NCBI GenBank assembly: GCA_029202525.1
Contig: CP119325.1
Location: forward strand, 1,315,001 to 1,379,000
Length of the DNA: 64,000 bases
Source of the DNA: Candidatus Pseudomonas phytovorans
GTDB taxonomy: Bacteria; Pseudomonadota; Gammaproteobacteria; Pseudomonadales; Pseudomonadaceae
Reading direction: 5' to 3'
The position numbers and the translations under genes are program-made. Positions 49,883 through 58,556 of the stretch are shown in pieces (positions within the stretch are counted from its first letter, which is position 1; each line of letters opens with the position of its first letter). The notes beneath the pieces are model-generated. The model was given only the letters and a program-made list of their open reading frames with translations. It was not told the origin of the DNA and made no database searches.

Positions 49883-51817
49883 TTACTGGTTGAGGCGTTT
49901 GTCAATCAGGCCCTGTACCACGCTGGGGTCGGCCAGGGTCGAGGTGTCGCCCAGGTTGTCCAGCTCGTTACAGGCGATTTTGCGCAGTATACGCCGCATG
50001 ATCTTGCCTGAGCGGGTCTTGGGCAATGCCGGGGCCCACTGAATCAGCTCGGGTTTGGCGAAACTGCCGATCTCCTTGCTGACCAGGGCCAGCAGTTCGG
50101 CCTTGAGCGTGTCGTCCGGGTCGATGCCATTCATGGTCGTGACGAAGGCATACACACCCTGGCCCTTGAGGTCGTGCGGGTAGCCGACCACGGCCGCCTC
50201 GGCGACGCTTGGGTGCAGCACCAGTGCGCTTTCCACTTCGGCGGTACCGATGCGGTGGCCGGAAACGTTCAGCACATCGTCGATACGCCCGGTGATCCAG
50301 TAGTCGCCATCGGCATCGCGGCGGGCGCCGTCGCCGGTGAAGTAGTAGCCGGGGAAGGGTTTGAAATAGGTGTCGACCATGCGTTGCTGGTCACCGTATA
50401 CGCTGCGGATCTGCCCGGGCCAGCTGGCCTTGATCGCCAACAGGCCGGCGCCGGGGCCTTCGATCAGTTTGCCTTGCTCGTCCAGCAGCACCGGTTGCAC
50501 GCCGAACATTGGCTGGGTGGCGCAGCCTGGCTTGAGTGACAGCGAGCCGGGAAGCGGGGTGAGCATGATGCCGCCCGTTTCGGTCTGCCACCAGGTATCG
50601 ACGATGGGGCAGCGCTTTTGCCCGACTTCCTCGAAGTACCACTCCCAGGCTTCGGGGTTGATCGGCTCGCCGACGCTGCCCAGCAGGCGCAGGCTTTGGC
50701 GCGAAGTGCCTTGCAGCGGGGCGGATCCCTCGCGCATCAGTGCACGCAGGGCGGTGGGGGCGGTGTAGAAAATGTTTACCTTGTGCTTGTCCACTACCTG
50801 CCAGAAGCGCGAGGTGTCCGGGTAGTTGGGCACGCCTTCGAACATCAGCGAAATCGCGCCATTGGCCAGCGGGCCATAGACGATGTAGCTGTGGCCGGTG
50901 ACCCAGCCGACGTCGGCGGTGCACCAGAACACTTCGCCGTCGCGGTAATCGAACACCACCTCGAAGGTCATCGTCGCCTGCAGCAGGTAGCCGCCGGTGG
51001 TGTGCAGCACGCCTTTGGGTTTACCGGTGCTGCCGGAGGTGTAAAGGATGAACAGCGGGTCTTCTGCCTCCATCGGCTCGGGGGGGCAGTCGTCGCCGGC
51101 CCGGTCGGTTGCCTCGTGGTACCAGAGGTCGCGGTCTTCGGCCCAGCCGACATCGCCGCCGGTGCGGCGCACCACTAATACGCTGCTGACCGCTGGGCAA
51201 CTGGCCAGGGCCTTGTCGACGTTCTGCTTCAGCGGGATGCGCTTGCCACCGCGCACGCCTTCATCGGCGGTGATCACGGTGCGGCAGTCTGCATCGAGTA
51301 TGCGGTCACGCAGGGCGTCGGGGGAGAAACCGCCGAACACCACCGAGTGGATGGCGCCGATGCGGGTGCAGGCGAGCATGGCGAAGGCGGCCTCGGGGAT
51401 CATCGGCATGTAGATGCATACCCGATCGCCTTTTTTAACCCCGCGTGCCTTCAGTGCGTTGGCCAAGCGGCAGACCTGGCGGTGCAGCTCGCGGTAGGTG
51501 ATGGCCTTGGAGTCGTCAGGGTCGTCGCCTTCCCACAGCAGGGCAGTCTGCTCGCCGCGCTGGGCCAGGTGACGGTCGATGCAGTTGTAGCTGACGTTGA
51601 GCTGGGCGCCGTCGAACCAGCGTGCCTGGCCGGTTTTCAGGTCGCATTGTTGCACGCTCGACCAGGGTTTGATCCAGTCAAGGCGCTTGGCCTGTTCGGC
51701 CCAGAAGGTGTCAGGGTCGTCTACCGACTGTTGGTAGAGACGGTGGTATTCGTTGGGGGTGAGGGCGGCGGACTGGCTGACGGCCAGGGCCTGGGGATAC
51801 TGCTTGATATCGAACAT
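49883..51817 (-). CDS. acs: Acetyl-CoA synthetase
   Basis: The 644-aa AMP-forming enzyme activates acetate to acetyl-CoA. It has the family start FDIKQYPQALAVSQSAALTPNEYHRLYQQSVDDPDTFWAEQA, the P-loop-like LFILYTSGSTGKPKGVLHTTGGYL, the signature VDTWWQTETGGIMLTPLPG and the C-terminal lysine site KTRSGKIMRRILRKI, the usual place of regulatory acetylation. ATG 51817 gives normal length; upstream open frame is REP sequence. Pseudomonads often have a second acs gene; which paralogue this is cannot be settled, although gene order agrees with acsB of P. aeruginosa. Confidence 0.97.
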   Translation of the reverse strand: MFDIKQYPQALAVSQSAALTPNEYHRLYQQSVDDPDTFWAEQAKRLDWIKPWSSVQQCDLKTGQARWFDGAQLNVSYNCIDRHLAQRGEQTALLWEGDDPDDSKAITYRELHRQVCRLANALKARGVKKGDRVCIYMPMIPEAAFAMLACTRIGAIHSVVFGGFSPDALRDRILDADCRTVITADEGVRGGKRIPLKQNVDKALASCPAVSSVLVVRRTGGDVGWAEDRDLWYHEATDRAGDDCPPEPMEAEDPLFILYTSGSTGKPKGVLHTTGGYLLQATMTFEVVFDYRDGEVFWCTADVGWVTGHSYIVYGPLANGAISLMFEGVPNYPDTSRFWQVVDKHKVNIFYTAPTALRALMREGSAPLQGTSRQSLRLLGSVGEPINPEAWEWYFEEVGQKRCPIVDTWWQTETGGIMLTPLPGSLSLKPGCATQPMFGVQPVLLDEQGKLIEGPGAGLLAIKASWPGQIRSVYGDQQRMVDTYFKPFPGYYFTGDGARRDADGDYWITGRIDDVLNVSGHRIGTAEVESALVLHPSVAEAAVVGYPHDLKGQGVYAFVTTMNGIDPDDTLKAELLALVSKEIGSFAKPELIQWAPALPKTRSGKIMRRILRKIACNELDNLGDTSTLADPSVVQGLIDKRLNQ

Positions 51818-51902
51818 GGCGGGTGGTCCTGCTCTTGTGAGGGGCGATGGACTGCAACGGCTATTCGATAGGACAGTGTAGCTGGGAGAGGTGTTCAAAC
51901 TG

Positions 51903-52003
51903 TGCCGGCCCCTTCGCGGGCACGCCCGCTCCCACAGGTAATGCACAAACTTCAAGAACTGTGCGATCCCTGTGGGAGCGGGCGTGCCCGCGAAGGGGCC
52001 GGT
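51903..52003. repeat. Inverted REP pair (BIME-like)
   Basis: Two facing REP copies separated by about 35 bp lie between the tandem genes pgi and acs on the minus strand, 13 bp past the pgi stop codon. Confidence 0.9.
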
Positions 52004-52015
52004 GCAGGTATCAGG

Positions 52016-53680
52016 TCACCCTCGGTGACGGCCGCGGAAGTAGTTGATCAGGCCCTGGGTAGAGCCATCTTCGGCGTTTTCTTCCAGTGTGCCGACCAGG
52101 CGCTGGTAAACACCCTTGCCCAGCTCCTTGCCCAGCTCCACGCCCCACTGGTCGAAGGCGTTGATACCCCAGATCACGCTTTGCACAAACACTTTGTGCT
52201 CGTACATCGCCACCAGTGCGCCCAGGCGGCGGGGGCTGATGCGCTCCACCACCAGAGTGTTGCTCGGGCGGTTACCGGGGATCACCTTGTGCGGGGCCAG
52301 CTTCTCGATGTCCGCTTCGTTCAGCCCTTTACTGCGCAGTTCAGCCTCGGCTTCTTCACGGGTTTTACCCTGCATCAGCGCCTGGCTCTGCGACAGGCAG
52401 TTGGCGTACAGCCACTGGTGATGGTCGGCCACCGGGTTGAAGCTCACCACCGGCACGATGAAGTCTGCCGGAATCAGATGGGTGCCCTGGTGCAACAACT
52501 GGTGGTAGGCATGCTGGCCGTTACAGCCGACCCCACCCCAGATCACCGGGCCGGTTTCGGTCTTCACCGGGGTGCCGTCCTGCAGCACGCTCTTGCCGTT
52601 GGACTCCATGTCCAGCTGCTGCAGGTGCTTGGTAATGTTGCGCAGGTAGTGGTCGTACGGCAGGATCGCGTGGCTGTTCGCGCCCCAGAAGTTGCCATAC
52701 CACACACCCAGCAGGGCCAGTAGCACCGGCATGTTCTTGTCGAACGGTGCGGTCTGGAAGTGCTGGTCCATGGTGTGGGCACCTGACAGCAGCTCCTTGA
52801 AGTTGGCTGTGCCGATGGCCAGGGCGATTGGCAGGCCGATGGCCGACCACAGCGAATAGCGCCCGCCCACCCAGTCCCACATCGGGAAGATGTTCTCTTC
52901 GCGGATGCCGAAGGCCACTGCAGCGGCCTTGTTGCTGGAAACCGCGATGAAATGGCGGTACAGCTCGGCTTCCGAGCCGCCCTGGGCCAGGTACCAGGTG
53001 CGCGCGGCCATGGCGTTTTTCAGGGTTTCGAGGGTGTTGAACGACTTCGACGAGACGATAAACAGGGTGGTTTCGGCGCGCAGGTTGGCTGAAAGCTCGT
53101 GGAACTCACTGCCGTCGATGTTCGCCAGGTAATGGCAGCGAACGCCACGCTGGGCATAAGGCAGCAGGGCCTCAGAAACCAGCTCGGGGCCGAGGAACGA
53201 GCCGCCGATGCCGATGTTGACCACATCGGTGATCGGCTTTTCGCTGTAGCCGCGCCACAGGCCGTCGTGGATGCGCCCGACTAATTCGGTGATCTGATTG
53301 AGTACTTTGTGGACTTCCGGCATGACGTTCACGCCGTTGACGCTGAGCTTGTCGCCCACGGGCCGGCGCAGGGCGGTGTGGAGCACCGGGCGGCCTTCGG
53401 AGGCGTTGATGATTTCGCCGGCGAACATCGACTTGATGGCGTCTTGCAGGTTCACTTCGTTGGCCAGGTTGACCAGCAGGTCGCGGCTTTGTTCGGTGAT
53501 CAGGTTTTTCGAGTAGTCGAGGAACAGGCCGCAGGCGCTAAGGGAAAACTGGTCGAAGCGTTGGGCATCGGCGGCGAAGGCTTCGCGCATGCTGAAACTC
53601 TGCATGGCGTCGCGGTGTTGCTGAAGCGCCTGCCAGGCGGGCAGCGCCGTCACATCGTGGGGTGTACGGTAATACGCCAT
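52016..53680 (-). CDS. pgi: Glucose-6-phosphate isomerase
   Basis: The 554-aa enzyme interconverts glucose-6-P and fructose-6-P. Signatures are VNIGIGGSFLGPELVSEAL, FIVSSKSFNTLETLKNA, the GGRYSLWSAIGLPIALAIG stretch and the C-terminal GINAFDQWGVELGKELGK (with catalytic residues). Length is similar to E. coli Pgi (549). In pseudomonads, which lack a full Embden-Meyerhof route, it mainly serves gluconeogenesis and hexose cycling. Confidence 0.98.
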   Translation of the reverse strand: MAYYRTPHDVTALPAWQALQQHRDAMQSFSMREAFAADAQRFDQFSLSACGLFLDYSKNLITEQSRDLLVNLANEVNLQDAIKSMFAGEIINASEGRPVLHTALRRPVGDKLSVNGVNVMPEVHKVLNQITELVGRIHDGLWRGYSEKPITDVVNIGIGGSFLGPELVSEALLPYAQRGVRCHYLANIDGSEFHELSANLRAETTLFIVSSKSFNTLETLKNAMAARTWYLAQGGSEAELYRHFIAVSSNKAAAVAFGIREENIFPMWDWVGGRYSLWSAIGLPIALAIGTANFKELLSGAHTMDQHFQTAPFDKNMPVLLALLGVWYGNFWGANSHAILPYDHYLRNITKHLQQLDMESNGKSVLQDGTPVKTETGPVIWGGVGCNGQHAYHQLLHQGTHLIPADFIVPVVSFNPVADHHQWLYANCLSQSQALMQGKTREEAEAELRSKGLNEADIEKLAPHKVIPGNRPSNTLVVERISPRRLGALVAMYEHKVFVQSVIWGINAFDQWGVELGKELGKGVYQRLVGTLEENAEDGSTQGLINYFRGRHRG

Positions 53681-53809
53681 TGCGCGGGGTTCCCTTGGTG
53701 CGTGGTGATGCCTTGGACACGGCAGTCATTGCCGGGTTCAGGATGGCTCATTATAGGCAAAGCCCGCGCGCTGGGAATGGGTATGGCAGGGTGATTTTAG
53801 GGGCGCTTT

Positions 53810-53910
53810 GCGCCCCATTCGCGGGACAAGCCCGCTCCCACATGGGATGTGTGTTTCCTGGGGAAAGTGCAGATCCTGTGGGAGCGGGCTTGTCCCGCGA
53901 ATGGGCTGCA
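53810..53910. repeat. Inverted REP pair, divergent subtype
   Basis: Two facing REP copies differ from the others (CATTCGCGGGACAAGCCCGC and GAGCGGGCTTGTCCCGCGAA), with the inner stem GCGGGacaaGCCCGC. The pair sits between panC and pgi, 16 bp past the panC stop codon. Confidence 0.88.
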
Positions 53911-53926
53911 TGGCAGCCCCAGGCCG

Positions 53927-54790
53927 TTATGCGGTTTTTTCTTCCACGTGCAGGTACAGGTTGTCGATCAACCGTGTGTTACCCAGGTAAGCCGCTGCAA
54001 TGACCACTAGGTCTCGATCATCGAGAACTGCCGGGCGCAGGCTCACGGCATGGCGCACTTCCAGGTAGTCCGTGCGTAAACCAGCGGCAGCCAGTTGAGC
54101 CTGCCCCTCAGCAACCAGCGCAGCAAAATCACGCTGGCCCCGGCCAATCCCCGCTGCAATCTGCTGCAAGGTGCGGTACAGCGCTGGCGCAGCAGCACGT
54201 TGCTCCGGCGTCAGGTAGCCATTGCGCGATGACAGAGCCAGCCCATCTTCGGCCCGCACGGTCGGCTCGCCAATGATCTGAACCGGCATGTTCAGGTCGC
54301 GCACCATGGCGCGGATCACTGCCAGTTGCTGGAAGTCCTTTTCACCGAACACGGCAAGGTCAGGCTGGACCATGTTGAACAGCTTGCTGACCACGGTGGC
54401 CACGCCTTCAAAATGCCCGGGCCGGCTGGCACCGCACAGGCCTTCGGAAAGGTGGGGCACGCTGACGCGGGTTTGTACGCTCATGCCGTCGGGGTACATC
54501 TCTTCGGCGCTTGGCGCGAACAGCAGGTTGCAGCCGGCCTGCAGCAGGCACTCCTGATCTGCGGCCAGGGTGCGCGGGTACTTGTCGAGGTCTTCGTTGG
54601 CGCCGAACTGCAGCGGGTTGACGAAAATGCTGGCCACCACGAAGTCGGCGCGCTGCGCTGCCTTGGTTACCAGGGCAGCGTGGCCGCTGTGCAGGTTGCC
54701 CATGGTCGGCACGAAGCCGATGCGCTTGCCTTCACCGCGAGCGCGCGCGACGGCGGCGCGCAATTCGCGGACGGTCTTGACTGTATTCAT
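53927..54790 (-). CDS. panC: Pantothenate synthetase (pantoate-beta-alanine ligase)
   Basis: The 287-aa enzyme joins pantoate and beta-alanine using ATP. The nucleotide motif GFVPTMGNLHSGHAALV, VFGEKDFQQLAVIRAMVRDL and GLALSSRNGYLTPEQR are present. ATG 54790 overlaps the panB stop as ATGA, so translation is coupled. panD, which makes beta-alanine and follows panC in P. aeruginosa, is not found between panC and pgi. Confidence 0.98.
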   Translation of the reverse strand: MNTVKTVRELRAAVARARGEGKRIGFVPTMGNLHSGHAALVTKAAQRADFVVASIFVNPLQFGANEDLDKYPRTLAADQECLLQAGCNLLFAPSAEEMYPDGMSVQTRVSVPHLSEGLCGASRPGHFEGVATVVSKLFNMVQPDLAVFGEKDFQQLAVIRAMVRDLNMPVQIIGEPTVRAEDGLALSSRNGYLTPEQRAAAPALYRTLQQIAAGIGRGQRDFAALVAEGQAQLAAAGLRTDYLEVRHAVSLRPAVLDDRDLVVIAAAYLGNTRLIDNLYLHVEEKTA

Positions 54791-55587
54791 GCACTGAACC
54801 CGTGTTCGCTACCTGGGAAGCTGACTTGCTTGACCGCCTCGACGTAAGCGACGAGGGCACTGTGGATATCCGGCTGGCCTTGCATGAAGTTTTTCACGAA
54901 CTTGGGTACCCGGCCGCTCAGCGACAGGCCGAGCATGTCATGCAGCACCAACACCTGGCCATCGGTGGCGCTGCCGGCGCCAATGCCGATCACCGGAATA
55001 CCCACGGCATTGGTGATTTCTGCGGCAAGTTCGCTGGGCACGCATTCGAGCAGCAGCATGGCTGCACCGGCCTGTTCAAGGGCGATGGCGTCGGCGCGCA
55101 TCTGCCGGGCCTGGGCTTCCTGGCGGCCTTGTACCTTGTAGCCGCCCAGCACGTTGACGGTCTGCGGGGTCAGGCCCATGTGTGCGCACACCGGCACGCC
55201 GCGCTCAGCCAGCAGACGGATGGTTTCGGCCAGCCAGGCGGCGCCTTCGATCTTGACCATGTGGGCGCCGGCCCGCATCAGGGTGGCACTGTTGGTAAAG
55301 GCCTGCTCGGGGGTGGCGTGGGCCATGAACGGCAGGTCGGCGAGGATCAACGCGCCGTCGTTGCCGCGTTTGACACTCGCGGTGTGGTAGGCCATGTCCG
55401 CCGTGGTTACCGGCAGGGTGCTGTCGTGGCCCTGCAGGACCATCCCCAGCGAGTCGCCCACCAGCAACACTTCAATGCCGGCCTGGCTGGCGGCCTTGGC
55501 GAAGGTCGCGTCGTAGCAGGTCAGCATGGTGATCTTTTCACCCTTGGCCTTCAGGCCATTGAGGGTGGTGAGGGTTACTTCAGGCAT
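54787..55587 (-). CDS. panB: 3-methyl-2-oxobutanoate hydroxymethyltransferase
   Basis: The 266-aa enzyme makes ketopantoate, the first committed step to pantothenate and CoA. The signatures LTCYDATFAKAASQAGIEVLLVGDSLGMVLQGHDSTLPVT, MVKIEGAAWLAE, CAHMGLTPQ and IPVIGIGAGSATDGQVLVLHDMLG identify it. ATG 55587 is chosen for the canonical start MPEVTLTTLNGLKAKGEKI; 14 upstream codons are non-conserved. A 262-bp gap separates it from folK, with a cluster of GTAAC repeats. Confidence 0.98.
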   Translation of the reverse strand: MPEVTLTTLNGLKAKGEKITMLTCYDATFAKAASQAGIEVLLVGDSLGMVLQGHDSTLPVTTADMAYHTASVKRGNDGALILADLPFMAHATPEQAFTNSATLMRAGAHMVKIEGAAWLAETIRLLAERGVPVCAHMGLTPQTVNVLGGYKVQGRQEAQARQMRADAIALEQAGAAMLLLECVPSELAAEITNAVGIPVIGIGAGSATDGQVLVLHDMLGLSLSGRVPKFVKNFMQGQPDIHSALVAYVEAVKQVSFPGSEHGFSA

Positions 55588-55778
55588 GTCGGAAAATCCT
55601 CGTTCAGGCGCTGTAAAAAACGACTGCATTCAACGTGTGTAGTCATCTTCCGGAGCGGCACATCATCGCGCGTGATGTTCGGGCACAGGTCCGTCCGGGC
55701 CTAAATACGGGTATGCGGCACTTTGGTGCCACACGGGACGCCTATAGTCGTGAGCGAGGTGGGGGAAGTCAATCACCC

Positions 55779-55818
55779 TGTTACCGCATTGTTACGATCA
55801 GGGTGTTACTGGCGTTAC
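55779..55818. repeat. Four GTTAC direct repeats in the folK-panB gap
   Basis: TGTTAC occurs at 55779-55784, 55790-55795 and 55804-55809, and GTTAC at 55814-55818, all in one orientation within 40 bp, about 190-230 bp upstream of panB. The units equal the half-site of the CbrB-type palindrome at 58335-58360. Confidence 0.6.
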
Positions 55819-55849
55819 CGTATCTGTGGACGAGGCTGGAACGCCCGGT

Positions 55850-56329
55850 TTACAGGCGTTCAAGGCCGACGAACGGGCAGTCGTCGAGCAATTGCGCGAG
55901 GGCGCGGCCATCGGCAAGAAGGAAACCGTCCGGCACCAGCTCGGCCAGTGGGTACAGCACGAAAGGTCGGGCATGCATGTGGTAATGCGGCACTGTCAGG
56001 CGTGGCTCCTCGAGTACCTGGTCACCGAACAGCAGGATGTCCAGGTCCAGCGTGCGCGGGCCCCAGCGTTCCTTGCGCACCCGGCCCTGGTCATTCTCGA
56101 TGGCCTGCAGCGCATCGAGCAGGGCCAGCGGCGCCAGGCGGGTGTCCAGCGCGGCGACGGCGTTGGTGTAGCGCGGCTGGCCAGGCAGTAGCGAATCGCT
56201 GGTGTACAGCGCCGAGGCTGCTACCAAACGCGTGGCCTGCACCTGGTCGAGCGCCTGCAAGGCGCTGCGCAGCTGCTCGGCAGGTGCGTCCAGGTTGCTG
56301 CCCAGGCCAACGTAGGCGCGCGTTGTCAC
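55850..56329 (-). CDS. folK: 2-amino-4-hydroxy-6-hydroxymethyldihydropteridine diphosphokinase
   Basis: The 159-aa enzyme pyrophosphorylates the pterin before FolP joins it to p-aminobenzoate. AYVGLGSNLDAPAEQLRSAL, RVRKERWGPRTLDLDILLFGD and VPHYHMHARPFVLYPLAELVPD are the family motifs. The start is GTG 56329, overlapping the pcnB stop codon as GTGA, so it depends on pcnB translation. E. coli also has pcnB-folK. Confidence 0.97.
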   Translation of the reverse strand: MTTRAYVGLGSNLDAPAEQLRSALQALDQVQATRLVAASALYTSDSLLPGQPRYTNAVAALDTRLAPLALLDALQAIENDQGRVRKERWGPRTLDLDILLFGDQVLEEPRLTVPHYHMHARPFVLYPLAELVPDGFLLADGRALAQLLDDCPFVGLERL

Positions 56330-57714
56330 TCGAACGCCTCGTCGCCACTGCGCTTGCGTTTGCTACCGCTGCGCTTGCGTTTGCGTGGGCCGGCACCGGT
56401 GCCTTCATCACGGCTGCCCAGCTCACGGATCATCTCGCGGCGCTCGCTGTCGTTGGCATCCTGATAGTCGGTCCACCACTGGCCGAGGTCGTCGGTTTCC
56501 TCGCCGGCGCTCTCACGCAGCAGCAGGAAGTCGTAACCGGCACGGAAGCGTGGGTTGTCCAGCAGCAGGTCGGCGCGCTTGCCGCTGCGCCGTGGCAGGC
56601 GTTCCTGCATGTCCCAGATCTCGCGGATCGGCAGGGTGAAACGCTTGGGAATGGCGATGCGTGCGCATTGCTCTGCGATCAGGTCGTGGGCCGCGCCGTT
56701 CATGGCCGGAATCGGCGGTACACCCTGGTTCTGCAGGTGCAGCACACGGGACGGCAGGGCAGGCCACAGCAGTGCAGCGAACAGGAAGGCTGGCGTCACC
56801 GGCTTGCCCTGCTTGACGCGCAGGTCGGTGTTGCTCAGCGCCTGGCTGATCAGCGTGTGGGTGTAGGTAGGGCGCTCTTCCAGGGCGTGCGCACTGGCCG
56901 GGAACAACGGCTCGAACAGTTCCAGGTCGACCAGCATTTCGAAGGCGATGGCGCCTTGGCCGGAAAGGAACAGCTTCAGGCATTCCTCGAACAGGCGCGC
57001 TGGCGGGATCTCGCGCAGCAGCGGGGCCAGTTCGCGGATCGGCTTGAAGGTGTGCTTCTCGATGCCGAAGTCCAGCTTGGCGGCGAAGCGCACCGCGCGC
57101 AGCATGCGCACCGGGTCTTCCTGGTAACGGTGGGTCGGGTCGCCGATCAGCCGCAGCAAGCGGTTGCGCACGTCGTGCACACCATTGGCGTAATCAAGAA
57201 TGCGCTCGCTGACCGGGTCGTAATACAGGGCATTGATGGTGAAGTCGCGGCGTTGCGCGTCTTCTTCCAGGGTGCCGTATACATTGTCACGCAGGATACG
57301 ACCACTGGCGTTATGCGACGAACGGTGGCTGTCGCCCTCGTCGTCTTCCGAGTGGTGGGCGCGGAAGGTGGCGACTTCGATGATTTCACGGCCGAAATGC
57401 ACGTGAACCAGCTTGAAGCGGCGACCAATGATGCGCGCGTTACGGAACTCGGCACGGACCTGTTCGGGCGTGGCACTGGTGGCGACGTCGAAGTCCTTCG
57501 GCGTGATGCCCAGCATCAGGTCGCGGACACAGCCACCGACCAGGTACGCCTGGTAGCCGGCGCTTTGCAGGCGCTCCACGATGTTCACCGCGTGGCGGCT
57601 GAACTGGTGGCGCTGCAGCGAGTGCTGGCTCTTGTTGATCACCTCAGGCGTGGTGCGCCTGTGGTGCGGGCCCGGTACGGGCGGGCGGAAAGACTGGAAC
57701 AGCTTCTTCAGCAT
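56326..57714 (-). CDS. pcnB: Poly(A) polymerase I
   Basis: The protein of about 462 aa adds A-tails to RNA 3' ends. The nucleotidyltransferase motif YLVGGCVRDLMLGITPKDFDVATSATPEQVR (with the DxD pair), the RNA-binding domain (RLIGDPTHRYQEDPVRMLRAVRFAAKL) and a very basic tail (GTGAGPRKRKRSGSKRKRSG) distinguish it from CCA-adding enzymes. ATG 57714 is preferred; GTG 57723, in frame, is possible, and neither has a strong ribosome site. It lies about 125 bp downstream of the crcZ 3' end and starts the pcnB-folK-panB-panC series. Confidence 0.96.
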   Translation of the reverse strand: MLKKLFQSFRPPVPGPHHRRTTPEVINKSQHSLQRHQFSRHAVNIVERLQSAGYQAYLVGGCVRDLMLGITPKDFDVATSATPEQVRAEFRNARIIGRRFKLVHVHFGREIIEVATFRAHHSEDDEGDSHRSSHNASGRILRDNVYGTLEEDAQRRDFTINALYYDPVSERILDYANGVHDVRNRLLRLIGDPTHRYQEDPVRMLRAVRFAAKLDFGIEKHTFKPIRELAPLLREIPPARLFEECLKLFLSGQGAIAFEMLVDLELFEPLFPASAHALEERPTYTHTLISQALSNTDLRVKQGKPVTPAFLFAALLWPALPSRVLHLQNQGVPPIPAMNGAAHDLIAEQCARIAIPKRFTLPIREIWDMQERLPRRSGKRADLLLDNPRFRAGYDFLLLRESAGEETDDLGQWWTDYQDANDSERREMIRELGSRDEGTGAGPRKRKRSGSKRKRSGDEAFE

Positions 57715-57837
57715 GGGATGCACTGTGTGAAGGAATGTTCGGCCAAGAATAGGAGAATGGCCGCATGATGGGCGGGGATTCTAGCATTTACTCGGGGAAT
57801 GGTGTAGGCGGGTAGCAGGATGCCTGCCAGAAGGGTA

Positions 57838-58210
57838 GAAACGACAAGGGGAGCCTAAGCTCCCCAAGAATGTCGTTGCGTGCTCTTATTATTTTTTTGC
57901 CGGGCTTCTTGTTTTTGTTGAGTGCCCTGCCCACAAATCTCAAAGCTTGTGGACGACCCCCAAACCGGGGGTAAAGAGCAAACGGATTGCTTTGGCCGCT
58001 GATGTCACGTTGATCTGTCGATCCAACCAGTTCAGGCGCTGCTTTTTAGTGCAGTTTTTGTTGTTCTCTGCCTGGTCGTGGGGCAAGCCCCAAACACGCA
58101 TCCTCTCCAAAAGAATCAGTTAGCTGCGCCTCCGCCGTCTTGTTTTTATTGTGCGTGAGCCGTTTCGTCTTGTTCTTATTTTAGGTTGCAGTGCTTGTTA
58201 TTGTTTTTGT
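57838..58210 (-). ncRNA. crcZ: Small RNA CrcZ
   Basis: CrcZ sequesters Hfq/Crc to relieve carbon catabolite repression. Between cbrB and pcnB the minus strand shows all expected features: a sigma-54 promoter (58221-58237) putting the 5' end near 58210, about 370 nt without a coding frame, a terminator at 57840-57877, and at least six CA-motif clusters (A-rich runs with AANAANAA) at about 58210-58195, 58182-58168, 58151-58138, 58066-58054, 57920-57906 and 57892-57884. Internal hairpins occur at 57931-57952 and 57956-57972. End positions are estimates. Confidence 0.93.
57840..57877 (-). terminator. Terminator of crcZ
   Basis: GGGGAGC/GCTCCCC with a short loop, extended by an outer ACGACA/TGTCGT pairing and followed on the minus strand by TTTCT. 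Confidence 0.85.
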
Positions 58211-58220
58211 ACTAAGCATA

Positions 58221-58237
58221 TAGCAGGTGCCGTGCCA
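58221..58237 (-). promoter_or_regulatory. Sigma-54 promoter of crcZ
   Basis: On the minus strand TGGCACGGCACCTGCTA has GG and GC separated by 10 nt, as required at -24/-12, and matches TGGCAC-N5-TTGC at most positions. Transcription should start near 58211-58209. Confidence 0.92.
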
Positions 58238-58333
58238 ACTTTTGCAAACCCAGTAAAATCAAGGGGTTGAGGGTTTTTGGCAAAATCTCGCGGGCTGAAA
58301 TCGGGGCGATTTCGTTACCGTATGCCTCGGGAA

Positions 58334-58361
58334 CTGTTACGGCGCAAAGGTTGGGTAACAG
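58334..58361. promoter_or_regulatory. CbrB binding site (upstream activating sequence) for crcZ
   Basis: CTGTTAC and GTAACAG are exact inverted copies separated by 14 nt. The site lies about 100-125 bp upstream of the sigma-54 promoter of crcZ, a normal place for an NtrC-type activator. Extra half-sites GTTAC (58314-58318) and TGTTAC (58381-58386) flank it. TGTTAC-N14-GTAACA is, as I recall, the published CbrB pattern. Confidence 0.85.
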
Positions 58362-58407
58362 ATTTCTGCGGGAACTGATGTGTTACCCAGGGTGTGTTCG
58401 ATGGCTT

Positions 58408-58506
58408 TGCCGGCCTCTTCGCGGGCGCGCCCGCTCCCACAGGTATTTCACTGCCTTAAAGGCCTGCACAATTCCTGTGGGAGCGGGCGTGCCCGCGAAA
58501 GGGCCC
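58408..58506. repeat. Inverted REP pair (BIME-like)
   Basis: Two facing REP copies with a 35-bp spacer lie between the cbrB stop codon (58557) and the CbrB site upstream of crcZ. They may mark the 3' end of the cbrB transcript. Confidence 0.9.
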
Positions 58507-58556
58507 GAAAGGCTGGTAAAGAAGGGGCAGGAGGAACCTCCCGCCGGGTGTATCAG

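Noticed and set aside
51818..51955. Upstream extension of acs with the sequence LWERACPRRGRH
   Set aside because: These residues come from translating a REP element; the conserved start is ATG 51817. The same pseudo-peptide appears at other REP copies.
55723..57768. Plus-strand frame of 681 codons opposite folK and pcnB
   Set aside because: It is antisense to two clear genes and shows Gln/Arg/Ala-rich noise without a family signature.
57724..58556. A protein gene in the 833-bp pcnB-cbrB gap
   Set aside because: No frame has a start, ribosome site and protein-like composition; the content is CrcZ, its promoter and CbrB site, and a REP pair.
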